Shown: positions 24,972-36,662 of the stretch, piece by piece
Layout of the letters: each line of letters begins with the position of its first letter
How positions within the stretch are numbered: position 1 is the first letter of the stretch
Assembly: GCA_945876745.1 (NCBI GenBank)
Contig: CAMCPL010000011.1
Span: 1-45,000 of the forward strand
Reading direction: 5' to 3'
DNA: 45,000 nt
Source: an uncultured Clostridia bacterium
GTDB taxonomy: Bacteria; Bacillota; Clostridia; Oscillospirales; Acutalibacteraceae
Notes under the pieces: generated by a model
What the model was told of the DNA's origin: nothing
The model's input: the letters and a program-made list of their open reading frames with translations, nothing else
Database searches by the model: none
Position numbers and translations under genes: made by a program

Positions 24972-26210
24972 TTAGGACGCTTTTTCTGTTTTTGGGGTTA
25001 TTCTCTTGATTTTCGGCGCACCGATGCCGTTGATATATTTATCGTCAATGGTTACGCGCTTGACCGTTTCATCGCTCGGCAGACTGAACATCAGCGGGCT
25101 TAACGCCTTTTCCACAATACTGCGCAGACCTCTTGCGCCTGTTTTGTTCTCCATCGCTTTTTTCGCGATACAGTCCAGCGCGCCGTCTGTAAATTTTAAA
25201 TCAATCCCTTCCATTTTAAATAACTGCTTGTATTGCCCGATGATGGAATTCTTCGGCTCATCGAGAATGCGCCGCAAATCCTCTGCCTGTAACGCCTGTA
25301 AAGTGCATAATACCGGTATTCTGCCGACGAATTCCGGAATCATACCGAATTTGTGCAAATCGCAGGGGAGTGGCTCGCAAGTGTCATTTTGTTCGAGTCG
25401 CACATTTCCATTACTAAATCCGATTGCACTTTTTCCGGTTGTCCGTTGGCTGACAATATCCGAAAGACCGACAAATGCGCCGCCGCAGATAAACAGGATG
25501 TTTTCTGTGTTGATTTGAAGGCACTCTTCCTGCGGATGCTTTCTGCCGCCTTGGGGCGGCACGTTGGCAACAGTGCCTTCTAAAATTTTAAGGAGTGCCT
25601 GTTGCACGCCTTCTCCGCTGACGTCGCGGGTGATGGATATGTTTTTATCCCTGCAGGCTATCTTATCAATTTCGTCGATATAGATAATGCCCTTTTCCGC
25701 GGACTTAATGTCATAATCAGCGGCTTGAATAAGCCGTAACAGGATATTTTCCACATCGTCGCCCACATACCCTGCCTCTGTGAGTGTGGTCGCGTCCGTA
25801 ATTGCAAACGGCACTTCCAGGTATTCCGCCAGCGTTTTGGCAAGCAAGGTTTTCCCTGTGCCCGTCGGCCCAAGGAGCAACACATTGCTTTTGTCGAGGC
25901 TCATCTTCGGGTGGCAGATGCGCTTGTAGTGATTGTATACAGCCACCGAAAGGGTTTTCTTTGCCGCATCCTGCCCGATGATATGCGCATCTAAATACGC
26001 TTTAATTTCCATCGGTTTCGGCAATCCTGTTTCGCCCTGTTTTTGCTTTTCCTTGCGCGCGGACAGTTTCATTTCGTCAATGATGCAGTTGCACATTTCG
26101 ACGCAAGAATCACAAATGAAGCCGTCGATACCTTTTACGAAATACTTGACTTGGCTACGGCTTCTGCCGCAAAACGAGCACTTCTCCGTTGTTGTTTGTT
26201 TGGTTGACAT
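24972..26210 (-). CDS. clpX: ATP-dependent Clp protease ATP-binding subunit ClpX (orphan copy)
   Basis: This 412-residue AAA+ unfoldase has the N-terminal C4 zinc-binding domain (C11, C14, C33, C36), Walker A GPTGTGKT (114-121), pore loop GYVG (147-150), Walker B IIYIDEID (175-182), the GGRKHP pore loop, and an IGF tripeptide that docks ClpP. It feeds tagged proteins into ClpP. Normal chromosomal clpX is next to clpP or tig; here it stands alone next to an integrase stub and conjugation debris, so it is probably a mobile-element copy. A good ribosome site (AAAGGAG) precedes ATG 26210. Confidence 0.9.
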   Translation of the reverse strand: MSTKQTTTEKCSFCGRSRSQVKYFVKGIDGFICDSCVEMCNCIIDEMKLSARKEKQKQGETGLPKPMEIKAYLDAHIIGQDAAKKTLSVAVYNHYKRICHPKMSLDKSNVLLLGPTGTGKTLLAKTLAEYLEVPFAITDATTLTEAGYVGDDVENILLRLIQAADYDIKSAEKGIIYIDEIDKIACRDKNISITRDVSGEGVQQALLKILEGTVANVPPQGGRKHPQEECLQINTENILFICGGAFVGLSDIVSQRTTGKSAIGFSNGNVRLEQNDTCEPLPCDLHKFGMIPEFVGRIPVLCTLQALQAEDLRRILDEPKNSIIGQYKQLFKMEGIDLKFTDGALDCIAKKAMENKTGARGLRSIVEKALSPLMFSLPSDETVKRVTIDDKYINGIGAPKIKRITPKTEKAS

Positions 26211-26695
26211 ACGCAGTCAACTCCTTTCTCAAAATAATAAGGTGAGGAGAGCCGAACCCGATATGGTTTAAAACGGTATATTTCCGCTTGAACTGCGTTA
26301 AAAATCTCGCCATACGGCAGTATGGCAGCGATTTTGTGCCTTGTTCAAACGAAAATCTACTCGTTTGAAACTGCTCTGCACCGAAAACAACGAGAGTACG
26401 GATAGATTTTTGCTTTTGAAGCGGTAGTAGGGCTGACGCCCGACAACGGTAAAAAAGTGAAAAGCCGCCGTACCATCAAATTTTCGGCATATTGTGTTCG
26501 CCCCTCCTCACCTTATGTTCGAAAACGAACTATATATATAACGTCAAAAATGCGCGTTTTTTGCCCTTTTTTTGAAAAATATTTTTCATATTTACGCTTT
26601 TTCGTGTTTTTTCAGTCTTTGTACTGCGAAATCTCGACAAAATCACGCCGAAAATCCCATCTTTGTTACGGGCAAACGAAAAACGCAAGCGTTTT

Positions 26696-26720
26696 CGCCT
26701 GCAAGTGTGCAGGCGTTTTT
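26696..26720 (+). terminator. terminator-like hairpin
   Basis: CGCCTGCA (26696-26703) and TGCAGGCG (26708-26715) form a perfect stem with a 4-base loop, followed by TTTTT. No plus-strand gene ends before it, so it may be left over from a lost gene. Confidence 0.6.
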
Positions 26721-26854
26721 GCTGACGCAAAAATTCGTTTGCCCTCGTTCTGCTCGGCATCTTTTTTTTGCACTCCTTTTCACTAAACATCAGCCGTTTT
26801 TCCTTTATATGATTTGGTTTTTCGCAAAACGCCTTATGTTTCAATACTTGCACG

Positions 26855-26901
26855 AAAAAAAGTACACCTCTCGGTTTTACTAACCGAAAGGTGCACTTTT
26901 T
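26855..26901. terminator. bidirectional terminator-like hairpin
   Basis: A stem of about 20 bp with two mismatches has A- and T-runs at its ends: AAAAAGTACACCTCTCGGTT with AACCGAAAGGTGCACTTTTT. It could stop transcription from either side. Confidence 0.65.
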
Positions 26902-27142
26902 CTGTGGGATTTGCGTGTGGAATTTTGAAGAACACAAGGGGTGCGGCGCAAACGGCTCGGGTTGTAATTGTCAGCATTTTTTGAATTTTCTATAATGTTA
27001 GACAAAAGAGGACGGGGAACCGAGCCTGTCTTTCCTGTACCCGAAAATTCAAATAACGTCAATCCTATCGGAGAGATTGGTGGTTTTTCATCATAGAGAT
27101 TTGCGGCATTTTGTCAGAGTGATTTGCGTTAATATTTTTTTA

Positions 27143-27660
27143 TTACCCCATCATTTCACGCTCAATGCGGTCTGCCATTTTAACATTGCCTACAAGTTTA
27201 AATATCAGATGCCAATATAGTTCCGCGCATGCGTGACTGCAGCCGCTGAAATATCTACTGTTGACGGGCTTGAAGCGAATACCGAAAAGATAACACAGGC
27301 AAGCACAATAATTGCTCCTTCAAGAAGCACAGCGCAGTAGTTTTTAAGAATGTCTTGCCAACAGTCTCGGTTGGCTGTCCTGCAAAGGCAGAAAGGGGAA
27401 CAGGGGCTATTTCCGAGTACATATAGATTTTGAAGAATCACCCGTAAACGCGTATGATCATAATGAACGACAGCACCGTAATAAAGAGCCGCCTATAAGT
27501 GTAATTGCCCACAGAGGAATCGACTCCCAAAAGCACAGTCTTCAATAGCATCTATAACGATCTGCGGCAAGGTTGTTGAAGATAAACCGGCAATTCCCGA
27601 AGCCGTCATTAACAGGGCAGGGTTTCGCTCCCGCCTCTCGGCACACAAATTATCGGTTGC
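27143..27660 (-). pseudogene. decayed VirB6/TrbL-like conjugative transfer gene
   Basis: Pieces in several minus-strand frames join to one known layout: ALLMTASGIAGL, LPQIVIDAIEDCAF, ESIPLWAITLIGG, then VLSFIMIIRVYG, MYSEIAPVPLSAFAGQPTET, NYCAVLLEGAIIVLACVIF, and finally VKMADRIEREMMG before TAATAA (stop at 27145-27143). This is the order found in the VirB6-like membrane subunit of Firmicute integrative conjugative elements, usually about 280-300 residues. At least three frameshifts or stops break it, so it cannot be functional. Confidence 0.65.
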
Positions 27661-27936
27661 AACTACGGCGATTATACCATGGACAAATGCTCGAAGAAAT
27701 CTATTAGGTTTCGTGGAACGGGTATCGCCGCGCGTCGTCCAATAGTCCTCAACCATAAAATTAAAGATGGTGATCTTTTCAAGATCGACCACACTAGATC
27801 CGTCGGAGCTTCACTTCCGGGCGGGGCAGTTCCCACCGCATCCGTGAGATACCACATTTGATTGTGATCCTGCGCCCGGAAATTCTTTAATGTAAGGGGT
27901 GAAATCTTCTGTGCATGTTTCTCCTTTGAGGATCAT
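27661..27936. other. short region with a repeated 32-bp block, no gene
   Basis: 27693-27724 matches 40256-40287 with four differences. The rest, up to the methylase stop, shows no supported gene. It is probably further decayed conjugative-element DNA. Confidence 0.45.
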
Positions 27937-28833
27937 TCAATTCCTTCTAAAATTAACTTTGGCCGATGATTTATCTGTAATGCTTGGCAATAAATTATCA
28001 TCGCTGATAAAAAGCACTTCTGAGGTTTTTCCACTATTAGCTACACCATAGACCAAGTCAAAATACCAACATGTGTATTTGTCATAAATGTTTTTAATCT
28101 CATCCGTGTTATCATAAGTTACCATCCATGGACACGGTAATTGATCAATCAATTCAAATATTTCCTTATGGTCTTTTTCTATAAAAAAGTTTTTATAAAG
28201 CTGTTTACCCTTGTGGAAGTACGGAGGATCAAAATATACAAACGCTTGATCTATATATTTTGGCAGATATGACGCTAAAAAACTTCTAACATCATGATTA
28301 TAAACATGGATTCTATTCTTGTATTTGGCAATTTTTCTTATTCTTTTTGATAAATCGACTTTATTGAATCGGACATCAATTTTATAATTTCCTTCTTGTT
28401 CAAATCCTCCTATGGGACCGGCGCTTAATATTCCAGATCGATTTACTCGATTTAAAAAGAATGTTGCAAACCCCAATTCCAAAGAATACTTCCTGTTTTG
28501 GTTTGTATAGATTTCTTTCTGTCTGTGCCACTCATCAACAGTGATTTCTGTATTTTCCAGCAATTCCAAAAAACCATTAGTTTGCGTCAATATTGCTTTC
28601 CACATTGAATAAATGGCTTTATCATAGTCATTGATTACAATCTCATCCACATCATTATTGAAAAGTAATGAAAGTGCGATCCCTGCTCCTCCAGCAAACG
28701 GTTCAATATAAATTCTTCGTTCTTCCCCAGCTTTTTTGATAACAGAAGCAACAAAAGGATATAACCTTCCTTTTCCACCCGGATATCTCAGAGGGGAATA
28801 GTTTTTAAGTTTTTCTTCTTTTTTCTTAGGCAT
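27937..28833 (-). CDS. Dam-type DNA adenine N6-methyltransferase
   Basis: A 298-residue methyltransferase of the D12/alpha class. Motif X RYPGGKG at 16-22, the SAM-binding motif I EPFAGGAG at 44-51, and catalytic motif IV DPPY at 202-205 are all present, in the order of Dam/MboI-type enzymes. It adds a methyl group to adenine N6 in a short target that cannot be read from sequence. It is the last gene of the defence operon, 40 bases after the helicase. It may mark self DNA for the upstream system, or be an accompanying orphan. Confidence 0.87.
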   Translation of the reverse strand: MPKKKEEKLKNYSPLRYPGGKGRLYPFVASVIKKAGEERRIYIEPFAGGAGIALSLLFNNDVDEIVINDYDKAIYSMWKAILTQTNGFLELLENTEITVDEWHRQKEIYTNQNRKYSLELGFATFFLNRVNRSGILSAGPIGGFEQEGNYKIDVRFNKVDLSKRIRKIAKYKNRIHVYNHDVRSFLASYLPKYIDQAFVYFDPPYFHKGKQLYKNFFIEKDHKEIFELIDQLPCPWMVTYDNTDEIKNIYDKYTCWYFDLVYGVANSGKTSEVLFISDDNLLPSITDKSSAKVNFRRN

Positions 28834-28873
28834 GGTATCCTCCCAAAAATGTATCCAGGTTAATGCGAAAAAC

Positions 28874-31800
28874 TCACCTATTTCTTATTTCCATAAAGGA
28901 GTTTGGCAACCAATCTGATAAGTCATATGGATTAAAGAACATTCGATTATTCTGTGGCGCTGGTTTCTTTAACAAAGCGGGAATAACCTCAAAGTTCGGT
29001 AATGCCAGATCCTTTGTATCATCGCTTTCTTCGATTAAGCGTAACAACGGACGCAAATAAAGAGATTGTTCCTCTTCTGAATACTCAACTGGATAACTGT
29101 TTTGTTCTGCGTAATCGAGCAATTGTAAACCCAAATGGCGGTCAAACAACGAGTGGTTGCGTTGATTGTAAAAATTGTCAAGACAATTTTTACAGGAGCG
29201 AGCGCAGTCACATTCAGTCAGAATCTCACGAGCTCGAATAAGCACTTTATCCAAAATGGAACCAATCATAGAAGAATATCCAGCACCACTTGAGAGATTA
29301 TCATAAAAGAACATTTCAATATGAGAGTTACCATCATCACTCATGCGCGGACGCCAACCACCGTTTATTTCGTTATAATCAATTCCAAGTTCAAGTGAAA
29401 CCGCTTTTTTTATTGTCTCATGCAAAGTTGTGACTGCAGCTCTTAATATGGATTTTTCTTTTTGATTATGGGTGCCTACAAGTCTATTGGAATCATATGT
29501 TATATCAAGCATAAACATATCGGTCATAAACTCGTAGCCTAAATAAACATTGGTTTCAACTGTACCTTCATGTCTGCAAAGAAGTCTGTCATGATATGGC
29601 TGTGAGAATGCAAAGTTCCCATTATTTTGGGTATCGGCAACCTCTGCACCACCGCATTTTTTACAAATATTAAAGCCGTTTTTCTTCTTTCCCATATTGA
29701 CGGTTAGGACGTTTTTGTCGGACAGATCGATATACTTTATATTGCTCTGTTTGAATTGGTTTAATCTCTCCGAGCCACTGGGAACATAAGAATAGTACGG
29801 TGCTTCAGTATATGTAAACTCTTCATCCTCATCTTCATGTCGAACAGGATTGCCTTTTACCGGTGCAAAGCCCCAAGGTCTCAGCATTTTTCTCTTTTCA
29901 ACGCGAGCTCCGCAGTAAGGGCATTCCCCATTGGCTGCATCTCGAGCTTTATTGCCGAACCAGTTACACTCGGTGCATACGAAAATGTCACTATAATAGT
30001 CTTTGCTGCTGAAATAGTATTCAGCTTGATTTCTTTCAAAGCCCCTGGGTCTTGGATTCGCATATATACCGCCGCTTCGATAAATCTTTTTGTCAATGGT
30101 AACAAATCTACCGGGTGCATACTCACTTAAAGCAACGGAGATATCTCTTTCAGGTGAATACTCGATTTCGTGAACGCCATTTCTCGCATTTTGGGAATCG
30201 TTTTCAACAAAGAAACGTACAACATTTTTTGGGAAAGAATATGACGGGATAAAGCCTTCGCTGTAAAACACATCGAAAGCTGATGTTTCAGTATTATCCG
30301 ATTGATATTCGTTCCTCTTGCCTTCTGCTAAAACGCTTTCTTTGATTTTAGTAAAAAGTCTGATGGTTTCCTCTGAAGATTCGCCGAAAGATCCTGCATA
30401 TTCGATAAATGTCGAGCCATAATCCTCACAAAACTCAACAATTCCAATATCCATTATGCTATCAAATTTTATTTTCATCTTAGGAGTAGACATAAATCCG
30501 TTCAGAATCATCATATTCATATGTCTTTGACGAATTTTTGGATTATCTCTGTCAATCCATGGTTTTCTCGGTTCGCCGGAAATCATTTCGTCAGGATGTG
30601 AAAAATAATGACCGTCATGAACGCCGCCTGACGCATATGTAACAATAGTAGAAATGCCCGCATTTTTACGACCGGCACGTCCTGCACGCTGTTGATAGTT
30701 TTCTCTCATCGGAGGAATGTTTCGTAACCCAACAGCAGTCAATGAGCCAATATCAATACCAACCTCCATTGTTGTGGTGCAGCTCAAAACATCAATAGAG
30801 TCTTCTCCATGTTCTCCAGCATTGATATCTTGAAATCGCATTTCATATTTTTCAGTTCTACTCCAAGTATCACTCTTAGTTTCTTTGTGTGATAATTGAG
30901 CGGTGTGCTCTTCGGTATCAATTGTGTGAATCGTGTCAATTTTCTTGATAGCATTAAGAACAGGAATACGCCAAAAATCGAATCTTGATAAGTCCTCGTG
31001 ACCAATAGCCGTAATAGCGTCTGATTCGAAGCATGCACCACACCAATTGCCGATTTTAAATGGGGATAGTTTTCCGCATTTTTGGCAACGATACCAAACG
31101 AAGTCTTCACCTGTAAGCATTATTTTTACTGCAGAAAGCTTTAAATAATATTTGTTCTTGGATGACGATGCAAAGAATACATCTCTGATTTTTGATATCA
31201 AGATACTCATTGATTCATCTGTGAGTCCAAGTAAATCTTTTGCACGACCTACAAAGTGCTTGTCAATTGATTTATCAAAATCGTATCCTAACCCTAAACT
31301 GTCATCTCCAGCTTTGCTTCTACCAGGCAAGTCTTTTCTAATATCGTCCGGTATGGCTTCTCCCAAAGCCGCTTTGTCATCCATGACATCCCAAAACAGT
31401 AAAACGAGCAATTGGAATAATGCATCCGAATCAATTTCTATGTTGTGGTCAAATCTTAAATCATCAAGCAATTCATTTTGAAGCAGGTCTTCTACTGGTG
31501 CAAGAAAACCAAGCCCAATATCTTTGAAAGAACGAGGGCTCTCTGTGAAAAACGTCAGTAATTGTTCATAGTACTCTTCGGGTAAAACAGAGTATCTAGA
31601 TGTAAGGTCCTTATAGTTTAATGTTCTTCTCTGGTTCCGTTCCGCCCTCTTTTTTATGCCATCGAATTTTTTGAGATCATCCTGAAATTTCACTTTGCTA
31701 TTGCCGCTGAAGAATGATAGGCGATTCTGCAAACAAACATCAAGAAATGCTGGATACAATTCTTGTAATGAATGCTCTTTTCCATCTGCTTCAAGCAATA

Positions 31801-34084
31801 ATGATGCTAGGAGCACAGCTTGTCTGAATGCATCCGCATCAGAAGATTTTGAAAGGTCTCGAGCAAGTTTTGCTGCGTTTTGCCGCGAGTCAGAAAATAG
31901 AAGAACCTTTTTTCCCTGATTAATATAATTTGACCTTGGTGGTTGCATTTCAAATTGTGCTTTAGTCAAATTATAAAAAGGTATATTTCCTTTTGTTGAA
32001 AAATCAGTTGGTTTTTTCAAGCACATCGGTTTTTTGCATTTTGGACAGGTAGGAAATGTGTAGGCATCAGTTTTGGGATCGCATCTGTCTGTATAAACTA
32101 CCGTAAGAAGCGAATCGTCGTTCTTCTTTTGCAAGTACAGTTTTCCGGTAAACGGATCTAATGAGGCCATTTTATCATTAGTTCCTTTAATATAGCCGTC
32201 AGGAACAACATACAACAACATCTCTTGTAATGACGAAACATCCCCATTCAGTCCGCGATTGGGAAATACATACCAATAAGGGACACCTTCACTTTTCTGA
32301 ACAAATACTTTGAGATATAAGGCTCCACATTTTATGTGATTTGCGAGTTCATATACTCTTGCTCCACATTCGCATTTTTCTTTTTGAATCGAAACGACTT
32401 TTCCTAAATGTAGTTTCTCGGATTCAGAATACTTTGAATGCTCGCATTTAGGGTTAGAACATGCATACAGTCCTTGCAACCCGCGTAAAAACATATGTAA
32501 TCTAACGGGGAATAAAATATTTCCATCCTTGGCCGCCAATGATACAACAGACAGAAGAGAATCTAACGCTTCAGAGGCTCTTTCTTCCCCAGCAAACAAT
32601 GCGGCTCGAATGCAACTGTATGATTTTGCGCCGTCTCTGCATAGACCGTTAAGCTTTACGAATGCTTCATACTCCGGCAAATTGTCATATAGCCATTCTT
32701 GGGCAGTTTTTGTTGCAATATCTGCTGGCAAATCAACAGAATACACACATTTAGCAAACTTGATAATTTTTTCAGTTATTTGCTGATCATTTGAGACTTG
32801 AGCTGATCCGACGCTTGCTAAAGCATCAACATTGGTTTGTATTCTGAAATTTTCAGAAATCGGCTCTTTACTACCGCGAAGAAAAGCAAAGTTTTCACAG
32901 CTTTTTCCGGTGAGTCCAGAGTAAAAACTGTTAATAGAATCAGCCGAATCTTGCGGCATACTTGCTGTAGTTAAAATAAACTGAACTTTATCAAGCCCTA
33001 TTTCAAGACGCGAGAAAAGTCTTTCAAGAAGCAGTGCAATTTCACCACCAGCGGAACCTCTATACATGTGAGCTTCATCTAAAACGATGAGCAGTCTGTT
33101 ATTATCTGATTCTTTTAACCATTCCTTGGTGCTCTCCCAAATGCCAGACTCTCTTTGGCGCATAAGCATATATTCAAGCATGGAATAGTTAGTTACAAGT
33201 ATGTCCGGAGGACAATTCTGCATTTCAAATCTTGTAATCAATTCCGGGTCAAACGGTGATGGATGGTGGATGTTTCTCTCGAGGTTTTCAATAAAAACCT
33301 CGAGCCCATCATCTCCGTTTCTTGCGGGATACTTATTGATCTTTTTTAATCCCTTGATGTTTTCTTCCTGTTCATGCTGCTTTTCCTCGGGGGCAGTAGG
33401 ATCAACAAGATAGCTATTCCTGAATGTTGTAGCAAGTTCTTTGCTGCTTGAGGGCTTTGAATCTCCGGCATAGGGAGTTCTTCCGGTATACATACCAAAA
33501 TGCGGAAGGCGATCTGCGTGCGAGGCTTCAACAAAATAATCTTTATACTTTTCGCTACCAAGAATATTGCGAAATCTTCCCAACTGATCTGAAACCAATG
33601 CGTTCATTGGATAAATGATTAGCGTCCTAACGGCACTTTTTTTGAAAGAAACAGGACGAGTTATGGCCTCATCAATACTCTTTGCAATTATCGGCCAAAG
33701 GAAACACTCTGTTTTGCCAGAACCGGTTCCGGTTGAGACGAACAAGTCTTTTCCAGATAAATAATTCTCTAACGCAAAGACCTGATGTTCAAATGGATCT
33801 GCAAAAACTCCAAGTTTATCATTGATGAGTTTTTCCAAAAAGCGCTTAATATGATCTGGTATATGCTCTGAGTCGACAATTCCATTCTTTGTTTTTTTAT
33901 ATGATGCTGAAGTTTCGATATACGGCTCTCGAGCAATATTTGTGCTGTCCCCGCATTGCTCGCCAAGCAAATCATCAACATACAGAAGCAATGTTTCACT
34001 GTTAGCAAGATAATCCGATTTGATATAGTTTGCCAAGCGTCCTCGAATGGCTTCATAATACTGTTGTACGCCGTTCTGTGCCAT
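28874..34084 (-). CDS. giant DEAD/DEAH helicase with DUF1998 C-terminus (DruE-like)
   Basis: A 1736-residue superfamily 2 helicase of the COG1205/DUF1998 type. Q-motif-like FEHQ at 98-101, Walker [10 protein letters not shown] at 117-125, DEAH at 335-338, motif Ia and [10 protein letters not shown] in between. In the second half come [16 protein letters not shown] and the C-terminal metal cluster [14 protein letters not shown] typical of DUF1998. At least four additional CxxC knuckles lie between the helicase lobes. Size and architecture fit DruE, the helicase of Druantia anti-phage systems, better than the shorter DISARM DrmA. Start ATG 34084 lies 2 bases after the upstream stop. It is the core of the defence operon. 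Confidence 0.82.
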   Translation of the reverse strand: MAQNGVQQYYEAIRGRLANYIKSDYLANSETLLLYVDDLLGEQCGDSTNIAREPYIETSASYKKTKNGIVDSEHIPDHIKRFLEKLINDKLGVFADPFEHQVFALENYLSGKDLFVSTGTGSGKTECFLWPIIAKSIDEAITRPVSFKKSAVRTLIIYPMNALVSDQLGRFRNILGSEKYKDYFVEASHADRLPHFGMYTGRTPYAGDSKPSSSKELATTFRNSYLVDPTAPEEKQHEQEENIKGLKKINKYPARNGDDGLEVFIENLERNIHHPSPFDPELITRFEMQNCPPDILVTNYSMLEYMLMRQRESGIWESTKEWLKESDNNRLLIVLDEAHMYRGSAGGEIALLLERLFSRLEIGLDKVQFILTTASMPQDSADSINSFYSGLTGKSCENFAFLRGSKEPISENFRIQTNVDALASVGSAQVSNDQQITEKIIKFAKCVYSVDLPADIATKTAQEWLYDNLPEYEAFVKLNGLCRDGAKSYSCIRAALFAGEERASEALDSLLSVVSLAAKDGNILFPVRLHMFLRGLQGLYACSNPKCEHSKYSESEKLHLGKVVSIQKEKCECGARVYELANHIKCGALYLKVFVQKSEGVPYWYVFPNRGLNGDVSSLQEMLLYVVPDGYIKGTNDKMASLDPFTGKLYLQKKNDDSLLTVVYTDRCDPKTDAYTFPTCPKCKKPMCLKKPTDFSTKGNIPFYNLTKAQFEMQPPRSNYINQGKKVLLFSDSRQNAAKLARDLSKSSDADAFRQAVLLASLLLEADGKEHSLQELYPAFLDVCLQNRLSFFSGNSKVKFQDDLKKFDGIKKRAERNQRRTLNYKDLTSRYSVLPEEYYEQLLTFFTESPRSFKDIGLGFLAPVEDLLQNELLDDLRFDHNIEIDSDALFQLLVLLFWDVMDDKAALGEAIPDDIRKDLPGRSKAGDDSLGLGYDFDKSIDKHFVGRAKDLLGLTDESMSILISKIRDVFFASSSKNKYYLKLSAVKIMLTGEDFVWYRCQKCGKLSPFKIGNWCGACFESDAITAIGHEDLSRFDFWRIPVLNAIKKIDTIHTIDTEEHTAQLSHKETKSDTWSRTEKYEMRFQDINAGEHGEDSIDVLSCTTTMEVGIDIGSLTAVGLRNIPPMRENYQQRAGRAGRKNAGISTIVTYASGGVHDGHYFSHPDEMISGEPRKPWIDRDNPKIRQRHMNMMILNGFMSTPKMKIKFDSIMDIGIVEFCEDYGSTFIEYAGSFGESSEETIRLFTKIKESVLAEGKRNEYQSDNTETSAFDVFYSEGFIPSYSFPKNVVRFFVENDSQNARNGVHEIEYSPERDISVALSEYAPGRFVTIDKKIYRSGGIYANPRPRGFERNQAEYYFSSKDYYSDIFVCTECNWFGNKARDAANGECPYCGARVEKRKMLRPWGFAPVKGNPVRHEDEDEEFTYTEAPYYSYVPSGSERLNQFKQSNIKYIDLSDKNVLTVNMGKKKNGFNICKKCGGAEVADTQNNGNFAFSQPYHDRLLCRHEGTVETNVYLGYEFMTDMFMLDITYDSNRLVGTHNQKEKSILRAAVTTLHETIKKAVSLELGIDYNEINGGWRPRMSDDGNSHIEMFFYDNLSSGAGYSSMIGSILDKVLIRAREILTECDCARSCKNCLDNFYNQRNHSLFDRHLGLQLLDYAEQNSYPVEYSEEEQSLYLRPLLRLIEESDDTKDLALPNFEVIPALLKKPAPQNNRMFFNPYDLSDWLPNSFMEIRNR

Positions 34085-34086
34085 AA

Positions 34087-35073
34087 TTATTCTCCCTTTA
34101 TTTCAATTGAAAGATTGTTTAAAACTTCTTCAATGAGAGTAACGGTTTGGTTCTTTACAATGAATTTGTTTTTGTTGAAAACATGTTGATCCGGCCAAGA
34201 GCAAAGCAATAACAGATAGTATTCTCTGTTTGGCAAATGTCCTCCGATTGTTATTTCGGAATGTTCATCATCTAGTACCTTGATTTTTGCATTTAGAGGA
34301 TTGTTATAAAACTTTCTTAGCGCAAAATATAAGCGTCTGTATTCATATGAAATTAGTTCATCCGGATTTACATTTTGCTGTTCCTCGCAAAATATAAGGT
34401 CATCATGATATTTCATAACTTTGTAAAATGGCCCGTTAGGTGTTTTGCGAGCTACTGTCCAATCAGTCGTCAAACGATTGCTCCAAGAGGACGAAGGGCT
34501 GCTGCGAGAAAGGGGATTGAAGAATTGCAATTCTCCGGTTGAAATGTCCCTGTTTTCAAAAAGGACAATGTCGAACTGCTTAGTTATGTATTGCTCCCAT
34601 GTCAGTTTATCTCTAATTAAAACCTCTCTCCAACTTACCGAGGAAGGAGTATTATCTTCGATAATAACGCCCAACCCAGAAATTGACGCCGGTTCATGAA
34701 TACCAAAGAATAGAGAGCCATTATCTATTTCAATGCCTTTTCCAAAATTTGCAATAGAGTTTTTATTATTCTTATCCGTGACAAGATATCCTATTTCCTC
34801 ATACACCCTACGGATAAATACAGGCACAGAAACAGTATCTGTTTCAAACATTGGTCTTATTTCCGGGAACAGATTCGTATACTCATCCAGTAGATTATTA
34901 AGCAAAAATGTTTGCGCATGCTTTGCAATACTATCATCAGGGGAAGAAGCAGATCTCAAACACCATTGTCCAAGCGCAGATAGTATCAATCGATATACGA
35001 ACGAAGTATTTGTTTCATTACGGTAACGGTGAATATTCATGTCCGAAGCCATTGCTTCTAATAGCTTGTTCAT
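34087..35073 (-). CDS. defence-operon protein of unknown function (about 328 aa)
   Basis: I do not recognise a family. The protein is soluble and rather hydrophobic in its first third ([15 protein letters not shown]), with no P-loop or cysteine cluster. I chose ATG 35073 because it overlaps the upstream stop as ATGA and has AAAGGTGG eight bases before it; a GTG at 35085 would add four residues. It lies just before the DruE-like helicase with a 2-base gap. Druantia operons carry comparable unannotated genes before druE (DruB, DruC, DruD), so a similar role is an inference from position and size. Confidence 0.7.
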   Translation of the reverse strand: MNKLLEAMASDMNIHRYRNETNTSFVYRLILSALGQWCLRSASSPDDSIAKHAQTFLLNNLLDEYTNLFPEIRPMFETDTVSVPVFIRRVYEEIGYLVTDKNNKNSIANFGKGIEIDNGSLFFGIHEPASISGLGVIIEDNTPSSVSWREVLIRDKLTWEQYITKQFDIVLFENRDISTGELQFFNPLSRSSPSSSWSNRLTTDWTVARKTPNGPFYKVMKYHDDLIFCEEQQNVNPDELISYEYRRLYFALRKFYNNPLNAKIKVLDDEHSEITIGGHLPNREYYLLLLCSWPDQHVFNKNKFIVKNQTVTLIEEVLNNLSIEIKGE

Positions 35074-36662
35074 GCATTCAGCCACCTTTCAAGTAATTTA
35101 GCATAGCAACTTTTATGAATGTATTTTTGAAGCGTTTGAGAGTAATTCAAAGGGTTAATTGAGCGAACATCAAAGCAATACGGGATAATATCAAAAGCCA
35201 GTATTTCGCACAATCTCCGTTCATCGGAAACTCCAAGTGTTTTTGCATTAATAACCTTGTTGTTATAGCCTAATTCTATTAAGATGTTTCTCAAATTTTT
35301 TTCAAAACGATTGTCATAGTATTTTAGATCAGGCTCGTACTCTTCTTCGTCGATGATAGACGGGTCTTCGTTCGGAAGCACGCCAATAGACAACTCCGGC
35401 ATTTGAGTTACTCCGATATAATTACAATAAGCAAATAGCTCATTAGAAACATATTTCAGGGTTTTACTATAACTGTAAGTTAAAAATACTATCTTGTTTT
35501 TATAGTCGCCGATGATTGTTAATAAAACAGCATCGTTGAAATTCCCCAAGAAATTGTCTATCACCACTATTCTGCTACTGTTTATCAAAAACTCACGCAA
35601 AGATCTCTCGGTTATTTCTGATGAGAAATGAATACTGCTGACATTAGGCGTTCCGATAAGTGCATTTGCAATACACCCAACTAGTGCCTCAGAAATCGCT
35701 TTGTCGCATACTATGGGTTTGCCGTAGAACAAAATATTTGAAATGTAATATGATAAGAGATCTTTTATCGGCACTTCGGGAACATTCTTTACGCCTATAC
35801 TTTCAAAATTATACTGTAGATAATCTATAAACTCATCCATGTCAGTGGGACGCAAAGGCGCTGAAAAGACTTCGGAGAGTTTTATTTCTTTATGCTCTTC
35901 CTCAACTTTTTTTCGAATTGATATTTCCAATTTGTCTTTCTCTTTGGTTATATCATCGATTTCACATTGCAATACCGCTAGTTTTTTACCTTGAGAAGCG
36001 TTAAGACTCATTAAACTCTCTTTGTCGTTTTGGCATTTTTCCAGGTCGCGCTGTGCATCTTTAAATAGTAATTCAATCCTTTGCAATTCTTTGATTTTTT
36101 CGTTAAGTCTCCTAATTTGCGCGGCGGATTCTTCTATTTTTCGTTTGCTTTTAACAGTTGAAGACTTATTCGCTCGTTTGCATTCTTCTAATTCCTGCAA
36201 GGTTCTTTTTAGTTTTTCTTCAATATCATTTAGTTTCTCATCGTAATTCTTTAACAATTTTATCGTATCTCGAATTAGGGTGATCTCTTTATCCGAATAA
36301 TCTTTATCATTCAGTTTGAAATAGGCTGAGGTATTATCAGCAAAATATGATTGTGAAAGCGCGTGAATGCAAGCCGATATCTCGGCTTCTCCTTCTTTTT
36401 GATAATCTGTAATTGCAATGGATATTTCCGCTATCCAGTCATTGGCTATGCGCTCAACAAATGACGAAACAAACCTGTTTTGGCGGCATTTGACCATCAG
36501 TTTTACAGCGTCATCTGATTTTACCGCTGTTGCTCGAAATCCTGGACGTATCTTAGAGAATTCCTTCGGATTCTTTTTGAAATAACCTACTACTATCCCA
36601 TGAGGAATGGCAGCGCATATGCGGCTATATTCTTCATCATTTAGAAGGGAGAAATCGCTCAT
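35070..36662 (-). CDS. coiled-coil protein with degenerate ATPase-like domain, defence operon
   Basis: The 530-residue protein has an N-terminal globular part (1-110), a long coiled coil (about 130-270, with KLNDIEEKLKRTLQELEECK and similar heptads) and a C-terminal domain. In that domain LLSYYISNILFYGKPIVCDK takes the place of a P-loop and SSRIVVIDNFLG looks like a Walker B, but the GKT/S lysine pattern is absent, so ATP hydrolysis is doubtful. The start codon overlaps the previous gene by ATGA. It is probably a structural or sensor subunit acting with the helicase; no family name is offered. Confidence 0.7.
   Translation of the reverse strand: MSDFSLLNDEEYSRICAAIPHGIVVGYFKKNPKEFSKIRPGFRATAVKSDDAVKLMVKCRQNRFVSSFVERIANDWIAEISIAITDYQKEGEAEISACIHALSQSYFADNTSAYFKLNDKDYSDKEITLIRDTIKLLKNYDEKLNDIEEKLKRTLQELEECKRANKSSTVKSKRKIEESAAQIRRLNEKIKELQRIELLFKDAQRDLEKCQNDKESLMSLNASQGKKLAVLQCEIDDITKEKDKLEISIRKKVEEEHKEIKLSEVFSAPLRPTDMDEFIDYLQYNFESIGVKNVPEVPIKDLLSYYISNILFYGKPIVCDKAISEALVGCIANALIGTPNVSSIHFSSEITERSLREFLINSSRIVVIDNFLGNFNDAVLLTIIGDYKNKIVFLTYSYSKTLKYVSNELFAYCNYIGVTQMPELSIGVLPNEDPSIIDEEEYEPDLKYYDNRFEKNLRNILIELGYNNKVINAKTLGVSDERRLCEILAFDIIPYCFDVRSINPLNYSQTLQKYIHKSCYAKLLERWLNA

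Larger units (their letters stand above)
26211..27142. other. 930-bp region without a supported gene
   Basis: Several frames of 100-135 codons exist on both strands, but none has a ribosome site or a family resemblance; they follow from strong strand composition bias. Two good hairpins (26696-26720 and 26855-26901) are the only signals. The region upstream of 26520 probably holds the clpX promoter; no consensus boxes stand out. Confidence 0.5.

Noticed and set aside
26530-26937. 135-codon lysine/arginine-rich minus-strand frame
   Set aside because: It spans two strong hairpin terminators and shows composition bias only; no ribosome site or domain.
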